Assembly: GCA_963752225.1 (NCBI GenBank)
Contig: CAVVXS010000007.1
Coordinates: forward strand, 1,178,001 to 1,242,000
DNA: 64,000 nucleotides
Source of the DNA: JBBROS01 sp963752225
GTDB lineage: Bacteria > Pseudomonadota > Alphaproteobacteria > Acetobacterales > Acetobacteraceae
Direction: 5' to 3'
The translations under genes and the position numbers were made by a program. The number at the start of each line of letters is the position of its first letter. Positions within the stretch are counted from its first letter, which is position 1. This document shows, piece by piece, positions 16,128 to 24,499 of this stretch. The notes beneath the pieces are model-generated. The model was not told where the DNA came from. It made no database searches and saw only the letters and a list, made by a program, of their open reading frames with translations.

Positions 16128-17315
16128 ATGCGGGTTGAGCGGCGCATGGCGTTGCGCCTTGCCACCGCCGGTGTGCTGGGATGGCGGCAGGCTCGCGCGG
16201 ACACGGCGACGCTGCCGTTCGAGAACGGCGAGCGGCCACTGGTCGCCTACTCCGAGAAGCGCGCGCTGCTGCGCCTGACCAGCCGGCCGCCGCAGCTCGA
16301 AACGCCGTTCGCGGTGTTCGGCGAGGGCCTGATCACCCCCAACGACGCGTTCTTCATCCGCTACCACCTCGCCGACATCCCGACCGAGATCGACCCGTTG
16401 ACGTTCCGCCTCGCAATCAAAGGACATGTCGAGCGGGAGGTCACGCTGAGCCTCGCCGAGCTGCAGGCGATGCCGCGCATGGAGCTGGTCGCGGTCAACC
16501 AATGCTCCGGCAACGGCCGCGGCTTCTTCGTGCCGCGGGTCGCCGGCGGCCAGGCGGGCAACGGGCTGATGGGCAACGCCAGCTGGACCGGGGTCCCGCT
16601 GCGCGCCGTGCTCGACCGCGCCGGGGCGAAGGCGGGTGCGGTGCAGGTGCGGTTCGACGGGCTCGACGGCCCGGTGTCGGACCGGACGCCCGACTTCGCC
16701 AAGGCGCTCGAACTCGACCACGCTCGCGACGGCGAGGTGATGCTGGCTTGGGCGATGAACGGCGCCGACCTGCCGTTCCTCAACGGCTATCCGCTGCGGC
16801 TGGTGGTGCCGGGCTTCTACGGCACGTACTGGGTCAAGCACCTGAACGAGATCACCGTGCTGGAGCAGCCCTTGACGAATTTCTGGATGGCGACCGCGTA
16901 TCGCATCCCGGACAATGAGTGCAATTGCGTCGCCCCCGGGTCGGCGCCGGCCAAGACCAAGCCGATCGGGCGCATGAAGGTGCGCAGCTTCGTCACCTCG
17001 CTCCAGCCCGGCGCCGCGCTGCGGGCGGGGCCGGTCACGCTGTCGGGCATCGCGTTCGACGGCGGCAGCGGGGTCCGCGCCGTCGAGGTGTCGATCGATG
17101 GCGGACGAAGCTGGGCGCCCGCGGCGCTGGGTGAGGACATGGGCCGCTACGCCTTCCGCGGCTGGACGGCGCCGGTTTCGCTACCGCCGGGCGAGACGGC
17201 GATCCAGGTGCGGGCAACCAGCAAGGCGGGCGACACCCAGCCCGCCGAGCAGCCGTGGAACCCGTCCGGCTATCTCCGCAACGTCATCGAGACCACCGTC
17301 GTGAGAGCCGCATGA
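16128..17315 (+). CDS. sorA: Sulfite dehydrogenase molybdenum subunit, SorA-like
   Basis: A 395-aa sulfite-oxidase-family molybdoprotein. The N-terminus (MRVERRMALRLATAGVLGW) is a short Tat-like export signal with RR at 5-6. The molybdopterin-ligating cysteine lies in AVNQCSGNGRGFF, followed by VAGGQAGNGLMGNASW as in SorA. The C-terminal dimerisation domain has SIDGGRSWAPA. The enzyme oxidises sulfite to sulfate in the periplasm and passes electrons to a c-type cytochrome; such a cytochrome is encoded next, overlapping by ATGA. SD AGGGAG is ~8 bases before ATG 16128. It lies 25 bp after the dehydrogenase gene. Confidence 0.87.
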   Translation: MRVERRMALRLATAGVLGWRQARADTATLPFENGERPLVAYSEKRALLRLTSRPPQLETPFAVFGEGLITPNDAFFIRYHLADIPTEIDPLTFRLAIKGHVEREVTLSLAELQAMPRMELVAVNQCSGNGRGFFVPRVAGGQAGNGLMGNASWTGVPLRAVLDRAGAKAGAVQVRFDGLDGPVSDRTPDFAKALELDHARDGEVMLAWAMNGADLPFLNGYPLRLVVPGFYGTYWVKHLNEITVLEQPLTNFWMATAYRIPDNECNCVAPGSAPAKTKPIGRMKVRSFVTSLQPGAALRAGPVTLSGIAFDGGSGVRAVEVSIDGGRSWAPAALGEDMGRYAFRGWTAPVSLPPGETAIQVRATSKAGDTQPAEQPWNPSGYLRNVIETTVVRAA

Positions 17316-17611
17316 GGACTGTCCTGGCCATCCTGCTGCTGTCCTCGCCTGCCGTGGCGGCGCCGCGCAGCTACGAGTTGCCGCCCGAGACCGCGGCGCT
17401 GGCAGACGGACCCAATGCCGAGTTGGCGCGGACCAACTGCTCGGCCTGCCATTCAGCGGAGTACATCTCCACCCAACCGCGCGGCCTGCCGAATGCGCGC
17501 GCCTTTTGGCAGGCGGAGGTCACGAAGATGCGGACCGCGTACGGCGCGCCGCTGGCCGACGCCGACATGCCCGGTATCGTCGACTACCTGGTGGCGACAT
17601 ACGGGAAATAG
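17312..17611 (+). CDS. sorB: Sulfite dehydrogenase cytochrome c subunit, SorB-like
   Basis: A 99-aa exported monohaem cytochrome. Signal peptide MRTVLAILLLSSPAVAA is followed by one haem site, CSACH, at residues ~43-47. A methionine in the C-terminal half (DADMPGIVDYL) could be the axial ligand. The size and the ATGA coupling to the SorA-like gene make it the electron acceptor subunit. No gene for a further acceptor is nearby, so electrons would go to the general respiratory chain. Confidence 0.85.
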   Translation: MRTVLAILLLSSPAVAAPRSYELPPETAALADGPNAELARTNCSACHSAEYISTQPRGLPNARAFWQAEVTKMRTAYGAPLADADMPGIVDYLVATYGK

Positions 17612-17681
17612 AGCATCACCCGATCGATTGGGGTCACCCTTGAGATGCACATGCTCGCAAACAACGACTCCAGAGCTCAAG

Positions 17682-17699
17682 CCGATCCACTTCGATCGG
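17682..17699 (-). terminator. Possible hairpin terminator of tRNA-Leu
   Basis: CCGATC-CACTTC-GATCGG is a perfect 6-bp stem with a 6-base loop, ending 17 bases past the tRNA-Leu 3' end on the minus strand. The following minus-strand sequence (CTTGAGCTC) has no proper U run, so intrinsic termination is only a suggestion. Confidence 0.35.
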
Positions 17700-17715
17700 G
17701 TTGGGCGATAGGGTC

Positions 17716-17796
17716 TGCGAGAGGGGGGACTCGAACCCCCATGCCTTGCGGCGCACGATTTTGAGTCGCGTGCGTCTACCGTTCCGCCACTCTCGC
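17716..17796 (-). tRNA. tRNA-Leu (anticodon CAA)
   Basis: Read on the minus strand. Acceptor GCGAGAG pairs with CTCTCGC; the D arm is GCG...CGC. The anticodon stem-loop CGCGA-CTCAAAA-TCGTG has anticodon CAA. A class II variable arm with GCC-GCAA-GGC follows, and the T arm is GGGGG-TTCGAGT-CCCCC. The long variable arm confirms leucine. CCA is not encoded. It decodes UUG. Confidence 0.95.
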
Positions 17797-17881
17797 GTGC
17801 GGGTGTTCTGCCCGGATGGCCAGGCTGAGGCAAGGGGGCCGGGCAAAGGGGACCGAAGGAGGGGGCGGCGAAAAGAGAGGT

Positions 17882-17910
17882 TTGCGTCGCCGCCGCGGCG
17901 GCGGTATACG
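17882..17910 (+). promoter_or_regulatory. Predicted sigma-70-type promoter of tRNA-Asn
   Basis: TTGCGT (17882-17887) and TATACG (17905-17910) are separated by 17 bases, and the tRNA starts 16 bases after the -10 box. The spacing and position are right for a tRNA promoter. The element match is good for this GC-rich background but untested. Confidence 0.5.
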
Positions 17911-17925
17911 GACGCCCCGCGCTGA

Positions 17926-18001
17926 TCCCTGATAGCTCAGTTGGTAGAGCAAGCGACTGTTAATCGCTCGGTCGTAGGTTCGAGTCCTACTCAGGGAGCC
18001 A
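17926..18001 (+). tRNA. tRNA-Asn (anticodon GTT)
   Basis: Acceptor TCCCTGA pairs with TCAGGGA. The D arm is AGCTCAGTTGGTAGAGCA, and the anticodon loop CTGTTAA in stem GCGA/TCGC gives GTT. The T arm is GTAGG-TTCGAGT-CCTAC, followed by discriminator G and an encoded CCA. It is divergent from tRNA-Leu, with 129 bp between them. Confidence 0.96.
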
Positions 18002-18229
18002 CCGCGGCCCGGCGAACGCCCCTTTGCCGCCCGCACCCGACAGCGCTAGACCGGTCATCTCATGGCGGCGGATAGGGTCGGATGGCGCGTTTGAATGGTC
18101 CAAAATTTCTCCCGCGCGCGAACGAGCCCGCAGCGGGGGCTCGGCCGACCGCGGAGGCCACCGGTGGTCAGCACCTCGAGAGGCCCTGGCTTGGTTGACC
18201 ATCCTCCGGTCGGCGACCTGCGCCCGATC

Positions 18230-18790
18230 ATGCTTCCGTCGGAGATCGATCTGCTCCGAAGCGTCCTTGCCTGCTCCAACCATTACGTCGAGTTCGGTGT
18301 CGGCGGGAGCACGGCCTATGCCGCCTTTCTGGTCGGCGGTTCGATTCACGCGATCAACTCGTCGGCCGAGTGGCTGCAAACGGTGCAGGCGTTCTGCGAT
18401 GCCAACCCGGTCCGCACCCGGCCGACCCTGCATCACGCCGACATCGGACCGACCGGCGAGTTGGGGTTTCCGGTCGGCGAAGAGCACAAAAGCAAGTGGC
18501 CGAACTACTACAACCAGATCTGGACTATTCCCGCCGCCGCCACCGCCGACACCTACTTGGTCGATGGCCGGTTCCGCGTCGCCTCAGCGATGCAAGTCCT
18601 GCTGCACGCCCCGGCGGACGCCTTGCTGCTGATGCACGACTATGCCAATCGACCGAGCTACCATCCCGTGGCCGAATTCACCCGCGAGATCGCCCGCGCC
18701 GACAACCTGTCCGTGTTTCAGCGCAGCAGCATCTTCAACCGGAACCGGGCGGCGGAATGTCTGATGCGCCACGCCCTGAACCCGGGCTGA
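18230..18790 (+). CDS. Predicted class I methyltransferase-fold protein
   Basis: A 186-aa protein of uncertain function. NHYVEFGVGGSTAYAA resembles a SAM-binding motif I (E-x-G-x-G), a second acidic stretch is TADTYLVDGRFRVASA, and LLLMHDYANRPSYHPV follows, a pattern seen in small methyltransferase-like proteins of surface-polysaccharide loci. No transferase partner is adjacent. ATG 18230 is chosen because homology-like sequence begins there. The frame is open back to ATG 18095, but that stretch is Arg/Pro-rich and looks non-coding; neither has a clear SD. It is convergent with the catabolic operon that ends at 18828. Confidence 0.6.
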   Translation: MLPSEIDLLRSVLACSNHYVEFGVGGSTAYAAFLVGGSIHAINSSAEWLQTVQAFCDANPVRTRPTLHHADIGPTGELGFPVGEEHKSKWPNYYNQIWTIPAAATADTYLVDGRFRVASAMQVLLHAPADALLLMHDYANRPSYHPVAEFTREIARADNLSVFQRSSIFNRNRAAECLMRHALNPG

Positions 18791-18827
18791 TCCGCTCCGA
18801 GCCACGCGTCGCGCCGATCGAGCGTCG

Positions 18828-19868
18828 TCAACCGGACTGAAGCTGCCCGTCGCGCACCACGACCGTGCCGTCCAGCGTGATCGTCGTTCCCATCATTGGC
18901 AGGTCGAAATGACCGGCGGTGTGACGGCCGGCGAACTCGTTGGCGCCGGTGCTGAACAGAAAGTTGCCGGCCACCGCCCGCAGCTCGGTGCCATTGCTGT
19001 CGCGCCGGCCATACATCGCGAGCGATTCCCGCCGCGCGCGTCGGTTGAGCCCCCAGCCGACGTGGCTGACGGCATAGGCGTCCCGGTCGCCCCAGGCTGC
19101 CAGGTCGTCACGCAGCAGCCCGGCATCGACCCCGTCGCCCTCGATCGCCACGACGTAATCCGCTTCGATCACCAGCGTGATCGGCGTCTCGATGAAACGC
19201 TTGAACGTCAGGTTGGAGTCGCCCGGGGCCAGCACCACCCTGCCATGCACCGTGCCGGCCGCGGGGAACGCGACCACGAGGCCGCCGGGCCAATGCGCGA
19301 GGGTGCCGGGCTTGGCGGTCCAGCCCCACACGCCGACGCTGCTCGCACCGCGCAGATCGACCTCCAGCGCGGTTCCGGCCGGCGACGACACGGTCATGCG
19401 CTGCGCCGCGCGCAGCAGGCGCGCCGCCGCTCGTACCTCAGTTTCGAGCGCCGGGTCGGGGCGCAGCCGTTCCAGCGCCTCCGGATGCTCGTTGCTGACG
19501 TGCAGGATACGGGCTCCGGCCCCGAGGATGGCAGGCGTTTCGCGCGCATGCATCAAGCCCTCGAGGGTCAGGTCCACCACCAGCCCGGGGGCCGCCAAGG
19601 CACGCACGGCAGGCTCGAGCCCGCCCAGCGCTTCCGACGCGCCGGTGGACCGGACCGGCACCGGATGCGGGTTGCGCGGCGTCGGCACCACGACGTGCCA
19701 GGCCCGCGCGCCCAGGCGATGCAGGGCGAGCTCGGCGAGGTGCACGTTCAGCGCCCGGCTCTGGGTTTCGCTCAGGATCGCCACGGGATCGCCGGGCTCG
19801 ACGCCGCATGAGGCAAACACCTCGGCGAAGGCGTCGATCCACTTGCCTTCGATGCGATCACTGATCAT
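18828..19868 (-). CDS. NicX-like 2,5-dihydroxypyridine 5,6-dioxygenase (M29-like fold)
   Basis: A 346-aa member of the family shared by M29 aminopeptidases and NicX, the iron(II) dioxygenase that opens 2,5-dihydroxypyridine to N-formylmaleamate. Near the C-terminus His320 and Asp322 (AGHFDLP) with His269 (YAVSHVGWG) match in kind and spacing the 2-His-1-carboxylate set that I recall for Pseudomonas putida NicX (His265, His318, Asp320). Length also matches (about 350). Last gene of the catabolic operon; its ATG overlaps the acyl-CoA ligase stop (ATGA). An aminopeptidase function is the alternative, but the flavin monooxygenase and alpha/beta hydrolase in the same operon favour ring cleavage. 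Confidence 0.72.
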   Translation of the reverse strand: MISDRIEGKWIDAFAEVFASCGVEPGDPVAILSETQSRALNVHLAELALHRLGARAWHVVVPTPRNPHPVPVRSTGASEALGGLEPAVRALAAPGLVVDLTLEGLMHARETPAILGAGARILHVSNEHPEALERLRPDPALETEVRAAARLLRAAQRMTVSSPAGTALEVDLRGASSVGVWGWTAKPGTLAHWPGGLVVAFPAAGTVHGRVVLAPGDSNLTFKRFIETPITLVIEADYVVAIEGDGVDAGLLRDDLAAWGDRDAYAVSHVGWGLNRRARRESLAMYGRRDSNGTELRAVAGNFLFSTGANEFAGRHTAGHFDLPMMGTTITLDGTVVVRDGQLQSG

Positions 19869-21266
19869 GGGCGCAGCTCCGCATAGCGCACCTTGCCCAT
19901 GGCGTTGCGCGGCAGGCTCGAGACGAAATGCACCCGGCGCGGCGCCTTGAAGCGGGCGAGCTGACCGCGCACGTGGGCGATGATCTCGGCTTCCGAGCAG
20001 GCGACGCCGGGTCGCAGCACGACATGCGCCTCCGGCACCTCCTGCCAGCGCGGGTCGGGGCGGCCGACCACGGCAGCTTCGGCAACGGCAGGCAGCTCGT
20101 GCAGTACGCGCTCGATCTCGGCCGGGTAGATGTTCTCGCCGCCGGACACGATCAGGTGCTTGCAGCGGTCGTGCACGGTCCAGCTGCCGTCGGCGGCTCC
20201 GGTGCCGATGTCGCCGGTGCGGAACCAGCCGTCCTGCAGCGCCTCCGCCGTCGCATCCGGGTCGCGCCAGTAGCCGTCGAACAGCTGCGGGCCGCGCAGG
20301 CGGATCTCACCCGGCGTGCCGGGCGGCGCGGGCCGGCCGTCGGCGTCCAGGATCAGGGCCTCGACGCCGGGTCCGGGATGGCCGGTGCTGGCCGGGCCGT
20401 AGGTGCGTCCAAGCCGTGTGTAGATCGCGATCGGCGCCGTCTCGGTGCTGCCGTACACTTGCAGCACCGGGACGCCTCGGGCCGTGAACGGCGCCGTCAC
20501 CGCCGGTTGCACCACGGTCGAGCCGGTGGTGATGGCGCGCAGGCAGGCGAGATCGGCCGCGGCAAAGCCGGGATGCGCGGCCAGCGCCTGCAGCGTCGCC
20601 GGCACTAGCACCGTGAGGCTTGGGCGGTCCCGCTCGATCGCCCGCAGCGTGGCGTCCGGATCGAAGCGCGGATGCAGCGTGACGGTGGCGCCGGCGAGCA
20701 GTGCCGGCACGGTCTGGATGTTGAGCCCGCCGACATGGAACAGCGGCAGCACCGTCAGCACGTGGTCGGCGTCCGTCAGCCCGTGCATGTCGCAGCTGAG
20801 CGCCGCGTTGGCGCGCAAGGCGGCCGCGGACAGCACGGCGCCCTTGGGCCGCCCGGTGGTGCCGCTCGTGTAGACGAGCAGCAACGGTGCCTCGCCAGGG
20901 AGCTCGAACTCGGCCGTTGCCCGCGTCATCCACGGCGGGCGGCTCGCCGAGCGGCGCCGTGATCCCGTCCCACTCCAACGCCGGCGCGTGGCCGTCCACG
21001 AACAGCAGGCGCGGCGCGGCGTGCTCGATGATCCATCGCAGCTCCGGGCCAGCCAGGCGCCAGTTCAGCGGCGCCAGCATCGCCCCGAGCCGGGCGCAGG
21101 CGAACAGCAAAGCGAGCGTGCGCGGATGGTTCTGCGCCAGCACCGCCACCCGGTCGCCGGCGCCGACGCCGAGCCGGGCCAAATCAGCGGTCTCCTGCCC
21201 GACCCAGGCCGCGAACTCCCCACGGGTCCAGCTGCGGCCCTCGAAGCGCAGCGCCGGCTCAGGCAT
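19865..21266 (-). pseudogene. Acyl-CoA ligase (AMP-binding), split by a frameshift
   Basis: The N-terminal half (MPEPALRFEGRSWTRGE..., from ATG 21266) and the C-terminal half (TSGTTGRPKGA P-loop, YGSTETAP, FRTGDIG, SLPRNAMGKVRY) are in different frames; together they make one normal ~465-aa acyl-CoA synthetase. The change falls at about 20930-20945, where removing one base from the GGCGGGCGGC run (GGG at 20937-20939) restores a single frame reading EPPPWMTRATAEF. The enzyme would activate a carboxylic acid to its CoA thioester. Start and stop overlap the neighbours (8 bp and ATGA), so the operon design is intact. It could be a true lesion or a sequencing indel. Confidence 0.8.
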
Positions 21267-22506
21267 CGCTCTCCCCGTCCTCGTACAGCGCGGCGCGGCC
21301 AAGCCGGTCGAGGCACAGCTCGGCGGTCCAGGGCAGCATCAAGCTGCCGCAGCGGCTGTCCCGGTAGATGCGCTCGAGCGGCAGGGAACGCAGCATCGCC
21401 TGGCCGCCGCAGGTGCGGATCGCCAGCCGCGCGAGGTCGTTCGCGGTTTCCATCACGGTATACTGGGCGGTCCAGGCGCGCATGAGGCCGTCCTTGCCGG
21501 GGTCGGGCCCGGCCTCCGACACCGCCTGGAACCAAAGCGCCTTGGCTGCCTCGAGCTTCACCCGCATCTCGGCGACCGCGAGCTGCTTGGTCGGATACAT
21601 GCGGCGCTTGATGGGGGGCGTGCCGGGCACCTCGCCGCGCAGGTAGCGGACGGTGAAGTCGTAGGCGGCCTGGCACAGGCCCATGTAGGTCGGCGACAAG
21701 GTCAGGAACATGTGCGGCCAGCGTGCAGCCGCTTGCATGTAGGCGCCGCGCGGCATCAGCGCCGCATCCTCGGGCACGAACACGCTGTCGAAGTGGAGGG
21801 TGCGGCTGACGGTGCCGCGCATGCCCAACGGGTCCCACTCGCCAGTCACCGACACGCCCTCCGCGTCGGCCGGGATCGCGAGATAGAGCGTGTTGCGCCG
21901 GCTGGCCGCCTCGCCCGCCTCGCGCTCGGTGCACAGGATGCCGTAGTAATCGGCATGACCGGACAAACTCGCAAAAATCTTCTGCCCGGTCACGCGCCAG
22001 CCGCCGTCCGCGGGCACCGCCTCGGTGCCGAACGCCGCCGCGCCAGCCGCCGCCGCGCCGCCTTCGCTGAACGGCTGCGAGTAGACGGCCCCCTCCTCGA
22101 CGATGCGGCGGTAATGCAGCGAACGCCGCCGCTGGTGCGCCGCCCGGTCGGCCGGGGAGAGATCGAGATCGTCGGCCAGCGGTCCCGACCACAGCGTGCT
22201 GCAGACGTGCATGTTCCACGACAAGGCGGTGGCGCCGCAGAAGCGGCCGATCTCGGCCCCGGCCAGCGAGTAGGTTCGGTAATCGGCGCCGAGCCCGCCC
22301 TGCGCGCGCGGGATGCAGATGGCCAGCAGACCCGCCTCGCGCAGATCGGCGTAATTCTCCACCGGAAACCGCGCCTCGCGGTCGTAGGCGGCGGAGCGCG
22401 GCGCGAACCGGGTGGCGGCGAGGTCGCGCACCCGGTCGAGCAGCGCGGCCTCGGCAGCGCCGAGCCGGAAGGCGCGGGGGTCGAACAGCGGCGCGTCCTC
22501 GGTCAT
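21259..22506 (-). CDS. Acyl-CoA dehydrogenase-family flavoprotein
   Basis: A 415-aa acyl-CoA dehydrogenase-fold protein. The N-terminal helical part includes GLLAICIPRAQGGLGADY, the middle domain has WRVTGQKIFASLSGHADYYG and DPLGMRGTVSRTLHFD, and the C-terminal bundle RTCGGQAMLRSLPLERIYRD carries the FAD-contact pattern. It would desaturate a CoA thioester, or act as a flavin hydroxylase of the same fold. It is coupled to the hydrolase before it (ATGA) and overlaps the CoA ligase after it, suggesting ligase product is its substrate. Confidence 0.85.
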   Translation of the reverse strand: MTEDAPLFDPRAFRLGAAEAALLDRVRDLAATRFAPRSAAYDREARFPVENYADLREAGLLAICIPRAQGGLGADYRTYSLAGAEIGRFCGATALSWNMHVCSTLWSGPLADDLDLSPADRAAHQRRRSLHYRRIVEEGAVYSQPFSEGGAAAAGAAAFGTEAVPADGGWRVTGQKIFASLSGHADYYGILCTEREAGEAASRRNTLYLAIPADAEGVSVTGEWDPLGMRGTVSRTLHFDSVFVPEDAALMPRGAYMQAAARWPHMFLTLSPTYMGLCQAAYDFTVRYLRGEVPGTPPIKRRMYPTKQLAVAEMRVKLEAAKALWFQAVSEAGPDPGKDGLMRAWTAQYTVMETANDLARLAIRTCGGQAMLRSLPLERIYRDSRCGSLMLPWTAELCLDRLGRAALYEDGESDA

Positions 22507-23282
22507 CCGGCCACCTCCGCCAGAAATCCGTCCAGCGCCGCATCGAACCGCTCCGGCTGCTCCAGATGCGCGAGGTGCCCGGCGCCTTCGAGCGCGACGA
22601 AGCGGGCACCGGGGATGCGGCCGGCCATGCGCGCCATCGCCTCGGCCGGCGCGTTCGGGTCGCGCGTGCCGGCCAGCACCAGCGTGGGCACGGCGATCCG
22701 CGGCAGCGCGTGGCGCAGGTCGAAGCCGGGCATCGCCGCGACGGTCGCGCGGTACGCGGCCTCCGGCGTGGCGGTGATGCAGTCGCGGGCCAGCGCCATT
22801 CCGTCCGGGTCGGGGGCCTCGCCGGCCATGGCGGCGACCATGTCCGGGGCTAGGTCCGCGAGGGTGCGGCCGTCGTCGAGCGGGGCGAGCCGGGCGCGGA
22901 TGAATTCGGCGGCCCAGGCCGGGTCGCGGCCGCCGAACGCGGCGCTGGTCTGCGCCAGCACGACGGCGCGGGCGGCCAGCGGCGCGTCGGCCAGCAGCTG
23001 CTGCACGATCATGCCGCCGATGCTGTGCCCCACCAGCACCGGACGCTCGAGGCCGAGTGCGGCGATGAACCGGGCCAGCGCCTCGGCCAGTGTCGTGATC
23101 GTCACGGCCGGCAGCGGCGCTGAGCCGCCGTAGCCCGGCATGTCCCAGGCCACCGCCCTCGCGGTGCGGCCGAAATGCCGGAGCTGTCCCGCGAACTGGC
23201 GCGCGCCGCCGCCGATGCCGTGCAGGAACACGATCGGCGTCCCCTGCCCTTCGCTGAGAAAGGCGATGCCGGCGGCGGTCAC
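22503..23282 (-). CDS. Alpha/beta hydrolase (candidate NicD-like deformylase)
   Basis: A 259-aa alpha/beta hydrolase. FLHGIGGGARQF holds the oxyanion hole, GHSIGG (85-90) the nucleophile Ser87, LAGTRDPNAP the acid and GAGHLAHLEQP the histidine. The GTG start at 23282 overlaps the binding-protein stop (GTGA). In the nicotinate pathway the NicX product N-formylmaleamate is hydrolysed by NicD, an alpha/beta hydrolase of this size; this gene is in the right operon for that role, but the family is broad and a 3-oxoadipate enol-lactonase or meta-cleavage hydrolase role cannot be excluded. Confidence 0.8.
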   Translation of the reverse strand: MTAAGIAFLSEGQGTPIVFLHGIGGGARQFAGQLRHFGRTARAVAWDMPGYGGSAPLPAVTITTLAEALARFIAALGLERPVLVGHSIGGMIVQQLLADAPLAARAVVLAQTSAAFGGRDPAWAAEFIRARLAPLDDGRTLADLAPDMVAAMAGEAPDPDGMALARDCITATPEAAYRATVAAMPGFDLRHALPRIAVPTLVLAGTRDPNAPAEAMARMAGRIPGARFVALEGAGHLAHLEQPERFDAALDGFLAEVAG

Positions 23283-24436
23283 GGCGCGTCCGGCAGCAGG
23301 CGATAGGCGCCGTCGCGGATCTCGACCAGCACCTGGCTGTCGGCCCGGGCGCCGCTATGGTCGGTGGGCGACAGGCTGAACACCGCTTCGGAGGCGGCAA
23401 GGCCCTGGACCTTTTCCATGCCATCGCGCAGCGCGGTGCGGAAGGCGGGCGTGCCGGGCGGCGCGGCGGCCAAGGCGGCCGGCGCCGCGGCCCCGATCAG
23501 CAGGAACGCGTCCCATAGCGTGGCGCCGAACAGGCTCCGGCTGCCCGCGCCATACTTCGCCTCGTAGGCGGCGACGTAGGCCAGCGCCGGCGCCTTGACC
23601 GGGTGCGTGTCCGGCATCTGCTCGGCCACCAGCACCGGCACCGCGCTGAATATGACGCCGTCCAGCGCACGGCCGCCGACCCGCAGCGCGTCCGGTCCGG
23701 CGATGCCCTGTACGGTATAGATCGGGCCGGCGTAGCCGCGGGCGCGCAGTTCCAGGATCGGCGTGCTCGCCGGCGTGCTGCTGGCGGCCACGAAGACCGC
23801 GTCCGGGTGCGCGGCCAGCAATCGCAACACCTGCGGGGTGACGCTGGTGTCGGCGGGGTTGTAGCGCGCCTCGGCCACGGTCTGGATGCCGCGCGGGCCG
23901 GCTTGCGCGTTCAGCGCAGCGATGTAGCCGTCGCCCAGGCTGTTGGCGAAGCCGATCTGCGCCAGCGCCTTGCGGCCGGTGCGGACCATGTGCTCGACCA
24001 GCTGCGCGGTCGCCACCCGCTCGCTCGGGATCAGCTTGAACGCCCAGCGCCGCCCCCCCTCCGGCGGCTCGATCACCGCGCTCGAACCGGCCAGGCTCAC
24101 GGTCGGCACGCCCGCGGCGGCGACGGTGTCGAGGATGGCGATCGAGGTGGGGGTGGCCGAAGCGCCGATGATGGCGTCGACGTGCTCGTCCTCGACCAGC
24201 TTGCGCGCGGCCCGGACGGCGGCGGTTGGGTCGGTCGCGTCGTCCAGCACGGCCCAGCGCACCGCCTGCCCGGCCATCGTCTTCGGCAGCAGCTCGATCG
24301 TGTTGCGCTCCGGGATGCCGAGCCCGGCGCCAGGCCCGGTCAGCGACAGGATGGCGCCCAGGGTGATGTCGGCCTGCGCCGGCTGTGCGGCGGCGGCGAG
24401 CAGGAGGGCCAGCACGGCGGCAAGCGGGCGTTTCAT
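23279..24436 (-). CDS. ABC transporter substrate-binding protein, LivK-like (second copy)
   Basis: A 385-aa periplasmic binding protein of the leucine-binding type. The signal peptide is MKRPLAAVLALLLAAAAQPAQA; the mature part starts DITLGAILSLTGPGAGLG. Ligand-domain features are DDATDPTAAVRAARKLVEDEHVDAIIGASATP and YTVQGIAGPDAL. It is placed among the enzyme genes, away from the permease genes, and is a second binding protein besides the one at 29595; the two are not close copies. It probably delivers a related aromatic ligand to the same LivHMGF-type membrane complex. Confidence 0.85.
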   Translation of the reverse strand: MKRPLAAVLALLLAAAAQPAQADITLGAILSLTGPGAGLGIPERNTIELLPKTMAGQAVRWAVLDDATDPTAAVRAARKLVEDEHVDAIIGASATPTSIAILDTVAAAGVPTVSLAGSSAVIEPPEGGRRWAFKLIPSERVATAQLVEHMVRTGRKALAQIGFANSLGDGYIAALNAQAGPRGIQTVAEARYNPADTSVTPQVLRLLAAHPDAVFVAASSTPASTPILELRARGYAGPIYTVQGIAGPDALRVGGRALDGVIFSAVPVLVAEQMPDTHPVKAPALAYVAAYEAKYGAGSRSLFGATLWDAFLLIGAAAPAALAAAPPGTPAFRTALRDGMEKVQGLAASEAVFSLSPTDHSGARADSQVLVEIRDGAYRLLPDAP

Positions 24437-24499
24437 CGGCGCGGCTCCGTCATCGTCGGGCAGGGTGCATCGAAGCGGGGGTGAGCGCCAAGCGCCGGC

